Source of the DNA: Allodiplogaster sudhausi | Taxonomy: Eukaryota > Nematoda > Chromadorea > Rhabditida > Diplogasteridae | NCBI GenBank assembly: GCA_945643635.1 | Contig: CALZFC010000005.1 | Location: 1,908,501-1,972,500 of the forward strand | Direction: 5' to 3' | DNA length: 64,000 nucleotides | In this document: piece by piece, positions 40,350-50,869 of the stretch | Position numbering within the stretch: the stretch's first letter is position 1 | How the letters are laid out: every line of letters begins with the position of its first letter | Made by a program: the position numbers and the translations under genes | The notes under the pieces: generated by a model | The model's input: the letters and a program-made list of their open reading frames with translations, nothing else | The model's database searches: none | What the model was told of the DNA's origin: nothing

Positions 40350-41818
40350 GTAGAGCGGCGCAGAGGCGACGGAGGACGGCGCCACCGGCGTCCACGCAGC
40401 TTCTTCTTCTTCAGGTTACCCTGAGGATATCTCAAGGGGTTTACCCATATATTGAGGGGCTCTCTCTTCGGGCTCCATTTTACCCCTTTTTACCTTCAAT
40501 TCAACGAAATATTGATCGCAATGTAGCAATTTGTTAGTTCTCCTATCCTCTTCTTTTTGGCACTCCTGGCTATGCACTTAAAATGTTCCGTTACAATTAG
40601 ACTCGCCCTCGCTGGCCGCGGCGTCCTCGACTCGTGCTCTCTCCTCCTCAGAAGAAGGTCTCTTCACTCTTCCGACGCTCATTCTCGGCTTCATTACCTC
40701 ATTCCTCGCGCTCGATGATCTCTCTTCGCTTCGTCTGACCTGGCGAGCTGCGGTTCGTTATCGAATTACGATTTCATCATGATGTCACCGCTTTGTTCTC
40801 CTTTATCGATAACCTAACCACCTGAATTGGCTCGCATTTCACCAATGAAATCAATATCTAATTTAAATTTATTTCTAAAAAAATTTTTATTAAAAAAAAC
40901 ATTTTTTCTAAAACTCACAGGCGATCATACAACATCTTCGCTCTTTCACCGTGATCTCTCTCGACGTTCTGCACCGCCTGCTTCCCGGTACACTCCAAAC
41001 TGCCCACACACTCTGGGGAGTGCAAGCCGCCTGGTCTCGAGTCCTGCAGTTCATGACTTCGACATCACTCTGAAAAGTCAAATTCAGCGGAATCGACACC
41101 ATTGGTGACAGACAACTGCAGAAGCTCTTCAGGGTGATCAATTTCTTTTCTTCTTCTTCGTTTGACATGCGAGTTGTGGAAAGATAGTAAGAATTATTGT
41201 AGTAATATTTGTTCTGAGAAGATTAAATTCGATTTCATATGTTTCGTTTAGCATTGATAGCTTTAGGTGTTGTCATCTATAAAGAGATAATATAATATTT
41301 TCCTTTATTATCTGTTTCTGCTCAATTAAACTCGATTGATGACGCCTTTCGTTGAGGAGCCGTACTCGTCCGTGATGTCGCTTTCCTTGAAGGGAAGTGT
41401 CATCACCCCGAGTGTCTGGGCAACACTCGGACGACTCTTCCCGAATGTTCGGCAGATCGAAGTCTCGCCCCACCTGGCTTGCGCAGTGTTAGTTGTCGAA
41501 AACTAAGAAGCAGAACATTCATACTCTGATAAGTAATAGAACTGGTGCAGTAATCTTGACTTCAGAGATTGTAGGGTGAGTCAAATTGTTTCTTCCTTCG
41601 TGTGAACATTCTCTTCGTCATTTCTTACAACAACAAGAAAATAAATAAATAAATCTCTAGTTGTCTTCCTTTTGAAGCGAGCGCCGAGGCGAACTGCTGA
41701 AGACGGCTGATCAACAGAAGAAGGCGGAGAGCATGAAGGACGAGCAGTTCGCCGCCCTCCTCGTCACGATGATCGGCACATTTCAACACCTCGAGAAGAG
41801 CAAGCTAGCAGCGACTTA
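40350..41818 (+). CDS. Possible F-box/LRR-like gene or extension of the preceding gene
   Basis: Blocks seen: 40354-40416 (SGAEATEDGATGVHAASSSS), about 40602-40755 with ILGFITSFLALDDLSSLRLTW, which is F-box-like (LxxLxxxWR), about 40920-41072 (VISLDVLHRLLPGTLQTAHT), about 41335-41505 (SVMSLSLKGSVITPSVWATL then FPNVRQIEVS, LRR-like) and about 41690-41818 (SMKDEQFAALLVTMIGTFQH, ending in TAA). The first part may be the C-terminus of the preceding gene. Function unknown; the F-box call is an impression from pattern only. Confidence 0.3.
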
Positions 41819-42284
41819 AAAGAAGGTCCTTTATAATATATCGTCTCTTTCTGCTATTTTTTCGGCTCTATCGTAAAATTCTCTATATTCTATATTTATT
41901 GCTTTCGACATGCGTCCAGGCGATAGACGCAAACTGGGAAGCAGTCAAAGAGCTCGCGAATATTTGAATAAATGCAATTTAATCTATGAATTTCTTCTTT
42001 TAAAATTAGTTCCTCCTATACCTTGCAGAGTTCGCGACCGCCGTTCTCCCAGAAGCATCCTCCAGCGACGGACGATTTTGAGCATCTCCCTTCCCGTCCC
42101 TCCGCTTCCCTCATTCAACTTGTCCCTTACTGACTGAGAAAATACAGATAACGACTCATAATAAGATGTAGTAGTAAAATAACTAGAATACTAAAGAATA
42201 TATAATACTGCAAGCCGACTGACAAATATAAACAAAAAGCGCCTCCAAAATCACGATATACAATGGAGCTTGGCTCACACGTTC

Positions 42285-42363
42285 AGTCGAAATAGTGAAT
42301 TCGGTAATGACACACGATGTCTCATCCTTGAGCGTGTCGTTCTGCGTTTCGTAGAAATCCATG
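42285..42363 (-). CDS. Possible first exon of a minus-strand gene
   Basis: An ATG in a good context (ACCATGG) at 42363 opens MDFYETQNDTLKDETSCVIT and runs to a GTGTGA donor-like site near 42285. No convincing following exon is seen, so this may be an isolated exon or chance. Confidence 0.2.
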
Positions 42364-43612
42364 GTTGTCTTCTATGGGGAAATGACTACCAGATTATTGC
42401 TCTGATGTTATGACGGTGTCAATGACACAAGCTGAGCAGTATTGTATATTACGTAACATTTGATTAAAAGCGTGTTTCTATTTAGTTGTTCAGGCTTCGC
42501 TGGCAAGGATAACTTCGAGGCGGCCTGGGTAGACGTCGTCGGCGATCAGTTCAAGGACTACTTCGTGGAGCTTCAGCCTCACTTGGCTGTCGTAGACGGC
42601 GTCCGAGTTGGAGACAAGGTGGGTTAATTTGTAATATGGGACGGAGAGAAAAAAGTGTGGCAACGCGAGAAGGAAAGTAGAAAGAAAAAAAGAAAGTTAT
42701 GAGAAAGAAGGAAAGGTGCTGAGTTCATGGTACTTATGAACAGCCGCACATGCAATCTTATCGAAGATGGAAGAACGTTAGATGAACAAGAGATGAACGC
42801 AGATATGAAAGATCGTTGAACATTTATATGCTTATACACGGGAGTTCGTCGAACATGTTCGAGCGTTAAACATTTTCGCTCCGCGCTGAGCGATGGAAGC
42901 AGCGATGAACGTTCATCGCTGGAGAAATAGTGTGTAAAAGTAGGAGAGTTTTTGGAGTAATGGGGGAGCATGTTTGTCTGCTTCTCTCCATTGTTCCACG
43001 TTAAAGCTTACTTCTCTAATCATCGACGAACATTTTTAAAGAAATGATGAACGAACCTTCGTACCCGAGTCGTTCATCATTTTTTTCTCGTAATATTTCG
43101 ACGCTGATATGCTTTTCTTGTTTGTTGTTTTATAAAACTACCCTTTTTATTTGTTTTGGATGCATTTAACTTGTTATACTGCACATTGTTTAATGTTGCT
43201 TGGTGGCTTTCGTGGAATGAAGCTTGGCGCCAAGCAGCTCGATTCTCAAATCTAGTCTGCGTTAAGATGTTCTTGGTATTTCTTTTTGTGTTGCTGATTG
43301 TTCGTTCTGCGTTTCTAATTTGATTCTTTCTGGAGTTACAGGCCTCCTCGGATTCACCGCGTCCTCGTATGACGCAGTGGAAAAGCTGCACGGAGAGAGA
43401 GCGCGAGAGCGGTCTTTAATAATGCTGGTCTTAAATATTCTCTAATTTCTAGTTAATATCATAAACGGTAAACATAATGCATAAAGCTCGTCCAATTTTA
43501 TTCCACTTTTAAGTAGTACTGATGAAAGTCCGAAATGGTGAAAGTTCTGCGTGCCGTGGATGGGAAATCTGTGAAGTACTTTTTATTTCTTCAGTGCCGT
43601 GCTTCTTTTCTC

Positions 43613-43695
43613 TCTCTCTCTCTCTCTGCTTCTCTCCTTCTCTCTCTCTCTGTCTCTTTCTCTCTCTCTCTTTCTCTTTCTCTCTCTCTCTCCCT
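43613..43695 (+). repeat. (TC)n microsatellite
   Basis: CTCTCT-rich run within the stretch separating exons 3 and 4 of the GST pseudogene. The intact GST gene has no such tract at the corresponding place, so it arose or arrived after the duplication. Confidence 0.9.
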
Positions 43696-44074
43696 ATTTC
43701 ACAAGATTAGAACAGACATTAGAAGAAGTGAAATACAAAATGTAAAAAGTCGAAAAAAAATTTTTGGTAAGCAACGGCGAGGTTCGTGGAAGGGTCGACG
43801 AGCGCTGAGCGCTGTTTGTCGTGTTCATCGACCCCTCAACGCTGCGTTGACCAAGATTACATGTGCGGCAGTTTACTTTTGTGATTCAAATCAAAAGTAA
43901 ATTGGTATGACCACGTCGACATACTAAACAACTTGTTTCCTGACTTTCTCGATGGCTATCCCAAGGTTATAAAAGCTATTATAATTATTTAATCAATAGA
44001 TTGGAATTGCAATTCCGTGTACTCGCTCATTCGGCAAAAGTGCGCTCATTGTCAGAACCGATGCTCAAGGGGTA

Positions 44075-45206
44075 CAGTCCCGCCCAGGATCTTGGTACCA
44101 AGGATGCGTCGGACGCATCGGACGGATCCAAATGCATCCTCGTTAATAACTATTTTCCTAGGAAAGACTAAAATATTTTAACTGGTACATTAGCTTGCTT
44201 ATAGAGAACGGATGCTACTGATAGAAAATCGATAATTTCTAATCATTTGATAAGAAGTTATCAGTTTTTGCTTATAAAAAACTTCATTTCTAATATTTTT
44301 CAATGAAATTTCTTCTGTACCATTATTTTGTCTCTACCCACATCCCCAAATAACAAAATTAGAGATTGTATCATTGATAACGGAAATCGATAAATCAGAC
44401 CTTATCACGCATGTTCATTAGCTGAGATGAATCGCCTAACGATTCTGAATCTAATTATCTAATCAGTTTTACAATAAAGTGCCGGATAACAATATATTCT
44501 TGATTGTGAATACTTTTCATGACTTTCTTCAGGATTCTCCGTTGTCTTGGTCTTGGTCAAAATTTTGGCCCGGTATGATGCTTCAAATCTAGGGTGCTGC
44601 ACTAGCATTGAATCTTAGACATGTAACACGCGCCCTTTCCATCGCCGGTTTAATTACCCAAGTTTGAGGTAGCGAAATAGCACAGGCAGAGAAAAAAGGG
44701 CTAGGCCCCGCCCCCTCGGCCTGCGAGGCCTCCCTGCCCTGTTCTTCCTTAAAAAAAGTCATGAAAAGTATTCACAATCAAGAATATATTGTTATCCGGC
44801 ACTTTATTGTAAAACTGATTAGATAATTAGATTCAGAATCGTTAGGCGATTCTTCTCAGCTAATGAACATGCGTGATAAGGTCTGATTTATCGATTTCCG
44901 TTATCAATGATACAATCTCTAATTTTGTTATTTGGGGATGTGGGTAGAGACAAAATGATGGTACAGAAGAAATTTCATTGAAAAATATTAGAAATTAAGT
45001 TTTTTATAAGCAAAAACTGATAACTTCTTATCAAATGAATAGAAATTATCGATTTTCTATCAGTAGCATCCGTTCTCTATAAGCAAGCTAATGTATCAGT
45101 TAAAATATTTTAGTCTTTCCTAGGAAAATAGTTATTAACGAGGATGCATTTCGATGCGTCCGATGCGTCCGACGCATCCTTGGCACCAAGATCCTGGGCG
45201 GGACTG
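44075..45206. mobile_element. 1.13-kb palindromic transposon with TA target duplication
   Basis: The ends are CAGTCCCGCCCAGGATCTTGG and its complement, with TA at 44073-44074 and 45207-45208. The arms (44075 to about 44525 and about 44754 to 45206) are nearly identical around a loop of about 230 bases containing a GC-rich CCCCGCCCCCTCGGCC block. Removing the element and one TA restores alignment of the interrupted GST exon 5 with the intact gene, which fixes the boundaries exactly. There is no transposase. The TA duplication and CAGT terminus fit a non-autonomous Tc1/mariner-type element. Confidence 0.92.
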
Positions 45207-45718
45207 TATCTGGAAAAGCGACCGGCGAGCGAGGAATTTCTAATCATACAAAGACATCTTTAAAATTCTAGACAGAATAGGACCTTTTATTTATTTCCCA
45301 TTTATTACAAATATTCTTTAAAAGCATAATTCTACTTCATAAGAGATTCTGGATTACATATTTTGATGTCAATTGTTATTTGGATAACATTCAACTCAAA
45401 GCCAATTCCATTGTCTGCTAAGTTCGAGCCATGTTTTTCGTTTATTTTTCATTTTCCTAACACCGTTAAATGTGTATGTATATACATACATATTTCAGTC
45501 TAGCTACATCGCGAATGATTCCATGAAATCAGAAAGATTTTAATACACTTTACACATCATTCGAACAATCAAGATGGTGATGGCTGAAGAAGCGACTGAA
45601 CTTCAAGAGAGATTCTTACTCTGTGATATCGGAAGCTACGAGATCCTACGTCCATGTGCAACACATACTACAGTCCCGCTCAACATTATTGGGTCCGATA
45701 TTAATAATATTAATAATA

Positions 45719-47418
45719 TTAAGAGAGCATGTCAGTATCATTCGATCAAGGCCTGCCCTAGGAATTTTTTTTTTTCGAATTTGTTCATGAAAATTGGTTA
45801 CAGTATACAACTCGACGTGGCCAACAAAATAGGCTGTATTTCAAACTTGAAAAAAATTTTCCGCGCGGACCCGGTGCAGTAATTTTAAAAGTTTCACTTG
45901 TCATAACTCGCTTAAAACTTTTAGTTAGACAACCATCAAGGTATCATTGGATAGCTTTTTCAAGGGGCTTTAATTTTCGTATTGACGATGTTTTCATAAA
46001 ATTTCATTTTGGGCCTAAAATACGGCCCATATATTTTCGAAAGCGGTTTTTGGCCAACTTAAGCATTTTATGCTCATTTCTGCAGAACGGCTCCTACATA
46101 GGCTTAAAGTGCGTGAAATTTGTTACAACATATGTCTCTTTCAAAAGAAATAAACGTCTCGCTTTTAGGTTCCCAAACGCTTGAACATGATTCTGTGTAA
46201 ACTGTAACACCGAGTAAGCGCATTCTTCGATCCATAACTGCGCTCAATGTCAATATTACAAAATCGTAAGTATATCATCTAAGAGCTCTCACGGAGGTCT
46301 TCAAATGTTACACACATTATTTTATTGAAACGTTTCAATTTATGTGGGAAATTTCGTTATGTACAATTAGAAGGTTTAAAAAACAACTTTAAAAACATTT
46401 TCGCCTGTCGAAACTTACATCATAAGAAAGAGGATGAAATTTGCTACAAGGTGAACCCCTTTTAATGGAATTCCATGCATAAGATCTTTTGTTATAAGCC
46501 ATAAGAGTAGGATAGCAAGGCCTTATGGAAAAACTGTAGAAAAAAGGATTGGAATATTCAAATTCGAATACCCTAAAATGTGAATTCTTGGGCGAAATGA
46601 TAGCGACGGTACTGGCACTACTTTTATGATTTATAACAAAAGATAATATGCATGGAATTACATTGAAAGGGGTTTATCTTGTAGCAAATTTCATCCTCTT
46701 TCTTATGATGTATGTTTCGACAGGCGAAAATGTTTTTAAAGTAGTTTTTTAAACCTTCTAATTGTACATAACGAAATTTCCCACATAAATTGAAACGTTT
46801 CAATAAAATAATGTGTGTAACATTTGAAGATCTCCGTGAGAGCTCTTAGATGATATACTTACGATTTTGTAATATTGACATTGAGCGCAGTTATGGATCG
46901 AAGGATGCGCTTACTCGGTGTTACAGTTTACACAGAATCATGTTCAAGCGTTTGGGAACCTAAGAGCGAGACGTTTATTTCTTTTGAAAGAGACATATGT
47001 TGTAGCAAATTTCACGCACTTTAAGCCTATGTAGGAGCCGTTCTGCAGAAATGAGCATAAAATGCATAAGTTGGCCAAAAACCGCCTTCGAAAATACTTA
47101 GGGTCGTATTTAAGGCCCAAAATGAAATTTTATGAAAACATCGTCAATACGAAAATTAAAGCCCCTTGAAAAAGCTATCCAATGATACCTCGATGGTTGC
47201 CTAACAATAAGTTTTAAGCGAGTTATGACAAGTGAAACTTTTAAAATTACTGCACCGTGTCCGCGCGGAAAATTTTTTTCAAGTTTGAAATACAGCCTAT
47301 TTTGTTGGCCACGTCGAGTTGTATACTGTAACCAATTTTCATGAACAAATTCGAAAAAAAAATTCCTAGGGCAGGTCATAATAGGGCCTGCTCGAGTCTT
47401 ATGGACAGCCTCTCTTAA
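45719..47418. mobile_element. Second TTAA-flanked palindromic transposon
   Basis: Inverted arms run from about 45753 to about 46535 and from about 46580 to 47375, nearly identical. A more diverged outer inverted part ends in TTAAGAGAGC at 45719 and the complement CTCTCTTAA ending at 47418. The outer ends resemble those of the 30.8-kb palindrome (TTAAGAGAG, TGTC about five bases on, TCGA further in) although the cores are unrelated. No transposase is present. Short frames in the arms are mirrored and have no domain. Confidence 0.85.
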
Positions 47419-47734
47419 TATAAATAATATGAACTGGAATAGCTCGCTGATTAAGCATTTTCGTGCCATTTCCTTTGCGTGTTAACCTATTTCGACCACG
47501 GAGAATACGACCGTGAAAACCGTTTACCAAAAGATTCATAAATGACAGATATCCTACATTTTTTTAGTTTACTGCATTTAACACAGGCCTGGTGGTGATT
47601 TTTGCTGAGAAAAGATGTTGGCTCGAGCAGCCAGGCCTACAAACTACAAAAACAAAAAAGTTTTTTGGAACGCTTCTAGCTTTTTCTGATCTTGTTCTTT
47701 TGTTTTGTTTGAGTTTCTCATTTAGTTTATGTGT

Positions 47735-47739
<5 letters not shown>

Positions 47740-47796
<57 letters not shown>

Positions 47797-47865
47797 ACAC
47801 ACATACACACACACATACACACACACATACAGACATACACACAGACATACACACAGACATAATGA
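47740..47865. repeat. (CA)n microsatellite with variant units
   Basis: A pure ACACAC run from about 47740, then ACATACACAC and ACACAGACAT units. Confidence 0.95.
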
Positions 47866-47894
47866 TGAGTGTGCCCAGATTGACGGGCAAGTGA

Positions 47895-48075
47895 AATTTT
47901 TCTAAGTCCAGAACTCCCCGTTGAAATTTCTCTTCTATGAATTTGTCTAAGTCCAGAGAATGCTCTTGAATTTTTCTAAGTCCAGGAGCCCCGTTGAAAT
48001 CGCAACTCGGAATTGTTCTAAGTCCACGTGCCCCGTTGAAATGTCCAAGCGAAATTTTTCTAAGTCCAGAGCCAA
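47895..48075 (+). repeat. Degenerate tandem repeat, TTTCTAAGTCCAG...CCCCGTTGAAAT unit
   Basis: About five imperfect units built from TTTCTAAGTCCA and CCCCGTTGAAAT motifs, at about 47898, 47945, 47975, 48015 and 48055. The array ends at the tRNA-like sequence, so both may belong to one short interspersed element. Confidence 0.7.
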
Positions 48076-48086
48076 GAATACTTCAG

Positions 48087-48159
48087 TGCTCCGGGCGGGA
48101 ATCGAACCGGGGACCTTTCGCGTACTAGTCAAACGTGCTATCCATAAGGCCATGCGGCC
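48087..48159 (-). repeat. tRNA-derived (SINE-like or pseudo-tRNA) sequence
   Basis: The minus strand gives a 73-base segment with tRNA spacing: GGCCGCATGGCC at the 5' end, an A-box-like TGGCCTTATGGATAG, an anticodon loop CTAGTAC (AGT, threonine) and a perfect B box GGTTCGATTCC. Acceptor and D stems do not pair well, so it is not a working tRNA. A second, more degraded copy of the same 5' half lies at about 48493-48535. Confidence 0.65.
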
Positions 48160-48279
48160 GAGACGTCAGCATATCTTCACGGATATTGAAGTACACAGAG
48201 ACAGATACAGAGAGACATGAATCATTGCCCGGAATTACTTTGATTGAAAAAGATCACAAGTACCGACAAACGCACATAT

Positions 48280-48540
48280 TTGATGACTGGATTGCGAACG
48301 TTGTCGAATTCTGTCCCATTATCTTCCCCTTTCTCAAAGTATGCAAGAGAACGTTATTTGTCACTCTTTTCCATCTTGTTTTATTTTCTTCAAATTCGAT
48401 GACAGAATTGTGAACACTGTCGAATTCTGTCCAATTTTCTTCCCTTCTCAAGACATCCAAGCGAACATTTCTTCCCCCGGTGTTAATGATGAGACCTTTC
48501 GCGTACTAGTCAAACGCACTAGGCCATGCGGCCAAGCACG
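48280..48540 (+). repeat. Tandemly duplicated repeat unit ending in tRNA-like remnant
   Basis: The block around TGTCGAATTCTGTCC (near 48303) is repeated near 48418 with the same downstream CTTCCC...CTCAA...GAACATT order. The second copy runs into a partial tRNA-like sequence (CTTTCGCGTACTAGTC). Confidence 0.65.
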
Positions 48541-48872
48541 CATATTGAAGTATGTACATAGGAAGAGATAGAGAGAGAAAGAGAGAGAGAAATTGCCTTA
48601 TTCTTTTTTCTTCGTTTTTCCAGATATCCAAAAGAAAAACTTTCTGTTTTCTCTTAGAACGTTAGGTGTCGCTTTTCCCCTCATTGTATTTTCTTCATAC
48701 AGAGATTTCATGTCCAACAATGCTTCACTTTACAATTATACTAGTTTATTACCACAACTCTAATTTAAGGTTTCACACAAATATATATCAATACAATTCC
48801 TTGTTTGGAAGAGAACGAGGCCCTAATCGAAGGCAACCGTGTGGACGATCTCTCTTGATGTGTAGCTTCCCA

Positions 48873-49488
48873 TCAAGAACATACATATGCCTGAAAAATG
48901 TACATATACAATAAAAAATAAGTGAGAAAACAAAATTAAAGAGAAATAAAATAAAAAATATACTAACGTGAGAGACTACGATATCGAAATCCGAAAAGTG
49001 TATGTCGTCGGCGACGTCTGTTAACTCCTAAAGGGAACTACGTTAAAAAATGAAAAGGAAGAAAATGAAAGAGATTATCAAGTGGAATAAGAAGAAATCA
49101 CCTCTAACGAGACAGTAGAGTCACAACCGTTGTTTCCATGATTGTGCGCAATGAGGACGATGCCTAGAACGCTGTACACGTTCTGCTTGCAGAACTGACT
49201 CGCCTTCGTCTCCCAGACGGTCAGGCCAGACTGTCAGGCCATACTTGAGAACTCGCGAAAAAATGTACTGCTAGAGAACACCTAGAAATAGTTTTTACCT
49301 TTTGATTATCAAATGAGGCAAATGAATAATTAAATGAGAGTTCATCTAATTAACTTAACAAATATAAAGTTTTACGAGTGAGGAAATGAGAGAGAGAGAG
49401 AGTTTGCTGACCTGATATAATAATGCTGATGTTACATATGCCACATGTATGGTGGCAGACGGCGAATTCGCATCTATGGCGAATGTAT
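48873..49488 (-). CDS. Inverted-repeat gene, possible OB-fold protein, 3' exons
   Basis: Four exons join in frame at canonical sites: 49412-49488 (TFAIDANSPSATIHVAYVTS), 49102-49230 (SGLTVWETKASQFCKQNVYS then VLGIVLIAHNHG), 48968-49027 (ELTDVADDIHFSDFDIVVSH) and 48873-48890, ending in TGA. The first exon listed is internal; the 5' end is not found. The order of short strands, an LTVWETKASQF segment and a following GIVLI strand resembles OB-fold single-stranded-DNA-binding domains of the RPA type. That is an inference from pattern. The right-hand copy is broken by the Harbinger insertion in its first listed exon. Confidence 0.45.
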
Positions 49489-49576
49489 CTGAAAGAAAAG
49501 TAAAGTAATTTAACAAAGCTATGCATGCACGAGCGGGCAACATTAATAATCATCTTTTTTTTTGTGTTCATCATCA

Positions 49577-49975
49577 TGTATATGTGCAACAGTGCACATA
49601 CATATGAAACAACTTTATTCCTCTTATAGAAAAATCTGTTTTCTCTAGAAACAAATTGAATGATTTAAAGGAAAAAACAAAATCCTCACTCTTAGAAAAT
49701 TCTCACAGAAAAATCTTATCTATGTGCAACATTGAAACAATTTTATTTACAGCGATGCCTACAGAGCACCTCTTGGATGTTTTTCTCTCACTTCACTCCT
49801 ACTAACACGTACTTCTTCAAAGGCTCTATTTCAATCTGTATCCATCTCCTCTACTAGATTTATCTTTGCATGAGTCCTTCTACTTGCAAACTTTTGACAC
49901 CTTTCATACATACATCATCCTTTTTTCTTCTTCATGTGCATGTGCAACAGTGTACATACCTGTGAAACAATTTTA
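49577..49975. repeat. Three copies of a TGTGCAACAGTG / GAAACAATTTTATT motif
   Basis: ATGTGCAACAGTG followed by GAAACAATTTTATT (or AACTTTATT) occurs near 49578, 49720 (shortened) and 49938. The right inverted repeat keeps one clear copy near 59290-59325. The repeats lie between the zinc-ribbon and OB-fold-like genes. Confidence 0.7.
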
Positions 49976-49992
49976 TTTCAGCCAAAAAAACA

Positions 49993-50502
49993 TTACATTT
50001 TCGAGGAAGAAGAGAAGGCATCCAGCAATGTCTTTTCATGCACATTATTCAATGTAACGTTATGAAATATGGCAGACTGAATTCGCTGATTGGCTACGAT
50101 GCATGAGTTGCATAGATGAATTTTTGTCATATTGTTAGTTGAGGCATCGTTAAGACGGCCACAAACGTTGCAAACGGCAATGACGATCAATCGGTGGCTT
50201 CTAAGAAGATGACCTTGTCGACTAACGTTTAACGGTGGATGATAGTTGTCAACTAGTTCCTTGAAGCTCTTCTGCAAAATAGCAAAAGGTAAAATAGTTA
50301 GAGCAAGACAAATTAGACCTTAGCCTTTGGTTCATCCTTTGTAGTCGCATCAAACCGTCGTTTTCGATCACGATGCTAAAAAATAAAGATATATTGGAAA
50401 AAGAAATCAAGGAATTCTTTAACAAACATCATCTTTGTGCGAAGTCGGCGTGGAAATGGATGATGAAGAAGATGAAGATAGAGAAGAGTGTGAACGAGCC
50501 AT
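49993..50502 (-). CDS. Zinc-ribbon protein of the Polinton inverted repeat (left copy), three exons
   Basis: Exon 1 starts at ATG 50502 with a Ser-rich stretch (MARSHSSLSSSSSSSS) and ends before GTTTGT near 50427. Exon 2 gives a basic patch HRDRKRRFDATTKDEPKAK, a likely nuclear signal. Exon 3 (to 49993) has two CxxC pairs, VCNVCGRLND and HLCNSC, 17 residues apart, fitting a zinc ribbon. The copy at 58761-59273 has the same exon layout. A nucleic-acid-binding or regulatory role is likely but not shown. Confidence 0.6.
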
Positions 50503-50536
50503 AATACCTGATTGAAATATTCAAAGAATAAATGTC

Positions 50537-50866
50537 TCAATCATCAAAGGGGCGGAACTGGACATATACATTTTCAGACTCGTCTGTGAGAAGTTGAATA
50601 GTTCCAACCGGTCGAATGTAACGCGCATGACGCGGCTGATAAATTTCATCACCACTGTGAACACGCTTAATGTGGCGGCGCAAATTAAAACCAGTCGAGA
50701 ACACATTTCCACAATCTTCACAGTTAAAAGGTTTCTTTTCGTTATTGGTCTCAACGGAAGGAACAGACATAGTATCAACAATGGTCTTGTCTTTAGAATC
50801 AAAGGTTGTAGTAGTTGCAGCAGGTGTTGAGGCAGGGGATGCTGCCTTACGGTCACCAGCAGTCAT
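50537..50866 (-). CDS. Single C2H2 zinc-finger protein (left copy)
   Basis: A 109-residue protein if started at MTAGDRKAASPAST (50866). It has a Thr/Ser-rich N-terminus, one C2H2 finger (FNCEDCGNVFSTGFNLRRHI followed by KRVHSG) and a conserved tail YIRPVGTIQLL...NVYVQFRPFDD. One finger with a basic linker suggests DNA or RNA binding, perhaps regulation of element genes. The right copy (58397-58726) differs at several residues and is also intact, which argues that the protein has been maintained. Confidence 0.75.
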   Translation of the reverse strand: MTAGDRKAASPASTPAATTTTFDSKDKTIVDTMSVPSVETNNEKKPFNCEDCGNVFSTGFNLRRHIKRVHSGDEIYQPRHARYIRPVGTIQLLTDESENVYVQFRPFDD

Positions 50867-50869
50867 AGT

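Larger units (their letters stand above)
42450..45540 (+). pseudogene. Decayed duplicate of GST exons 3-5, interrupted by a transposon
   Basis: From about 42450 the sequence matches 34020 onward. Exon 3 is near-complete ([20 protein letters not shown] at about 42485-42618). Part of exon 4 (about 43895-43965, [20 protein letters not shown]) and the start of exon 5 (about 44012-44072) follow after a 1.3-kb inserted stretch. Exon 5 is split by the palindromic element at 44075-45206 and resumes at 45207 with GEKRP-like codons and the same 3' flank, which can be followed to about 45540 (matching about 35060). Exons 1 and 2 are missing, so it cannot make a working GST. Confidence 0.85.

Noticed and set aside
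45574..47469. Frames of about 100-120 residues at both ends of the 45.7-kb palindrome
   Set aside because: They are mirrored by the inverted arms, cross into flanking sequence on each side and have no recognisable domain.
47564..47894. Cys-Val and Thr-His repeat frames
   Set aside because: They are translations of the (CA)n microsatellite.
47740..48075. CRISPR-like array
   Set aside because: The units are short, degenerate and adjoin a microsatellite. They lack uniform repeats with unique spacers, and the DNA is eukaryotic.
48087..48159. Functional tRNA-Thr(AGT)
   Set aside because: The B box and spacing are right, but acceptor, D and T stems have several mispairs, so a working tRNA is unlikely.
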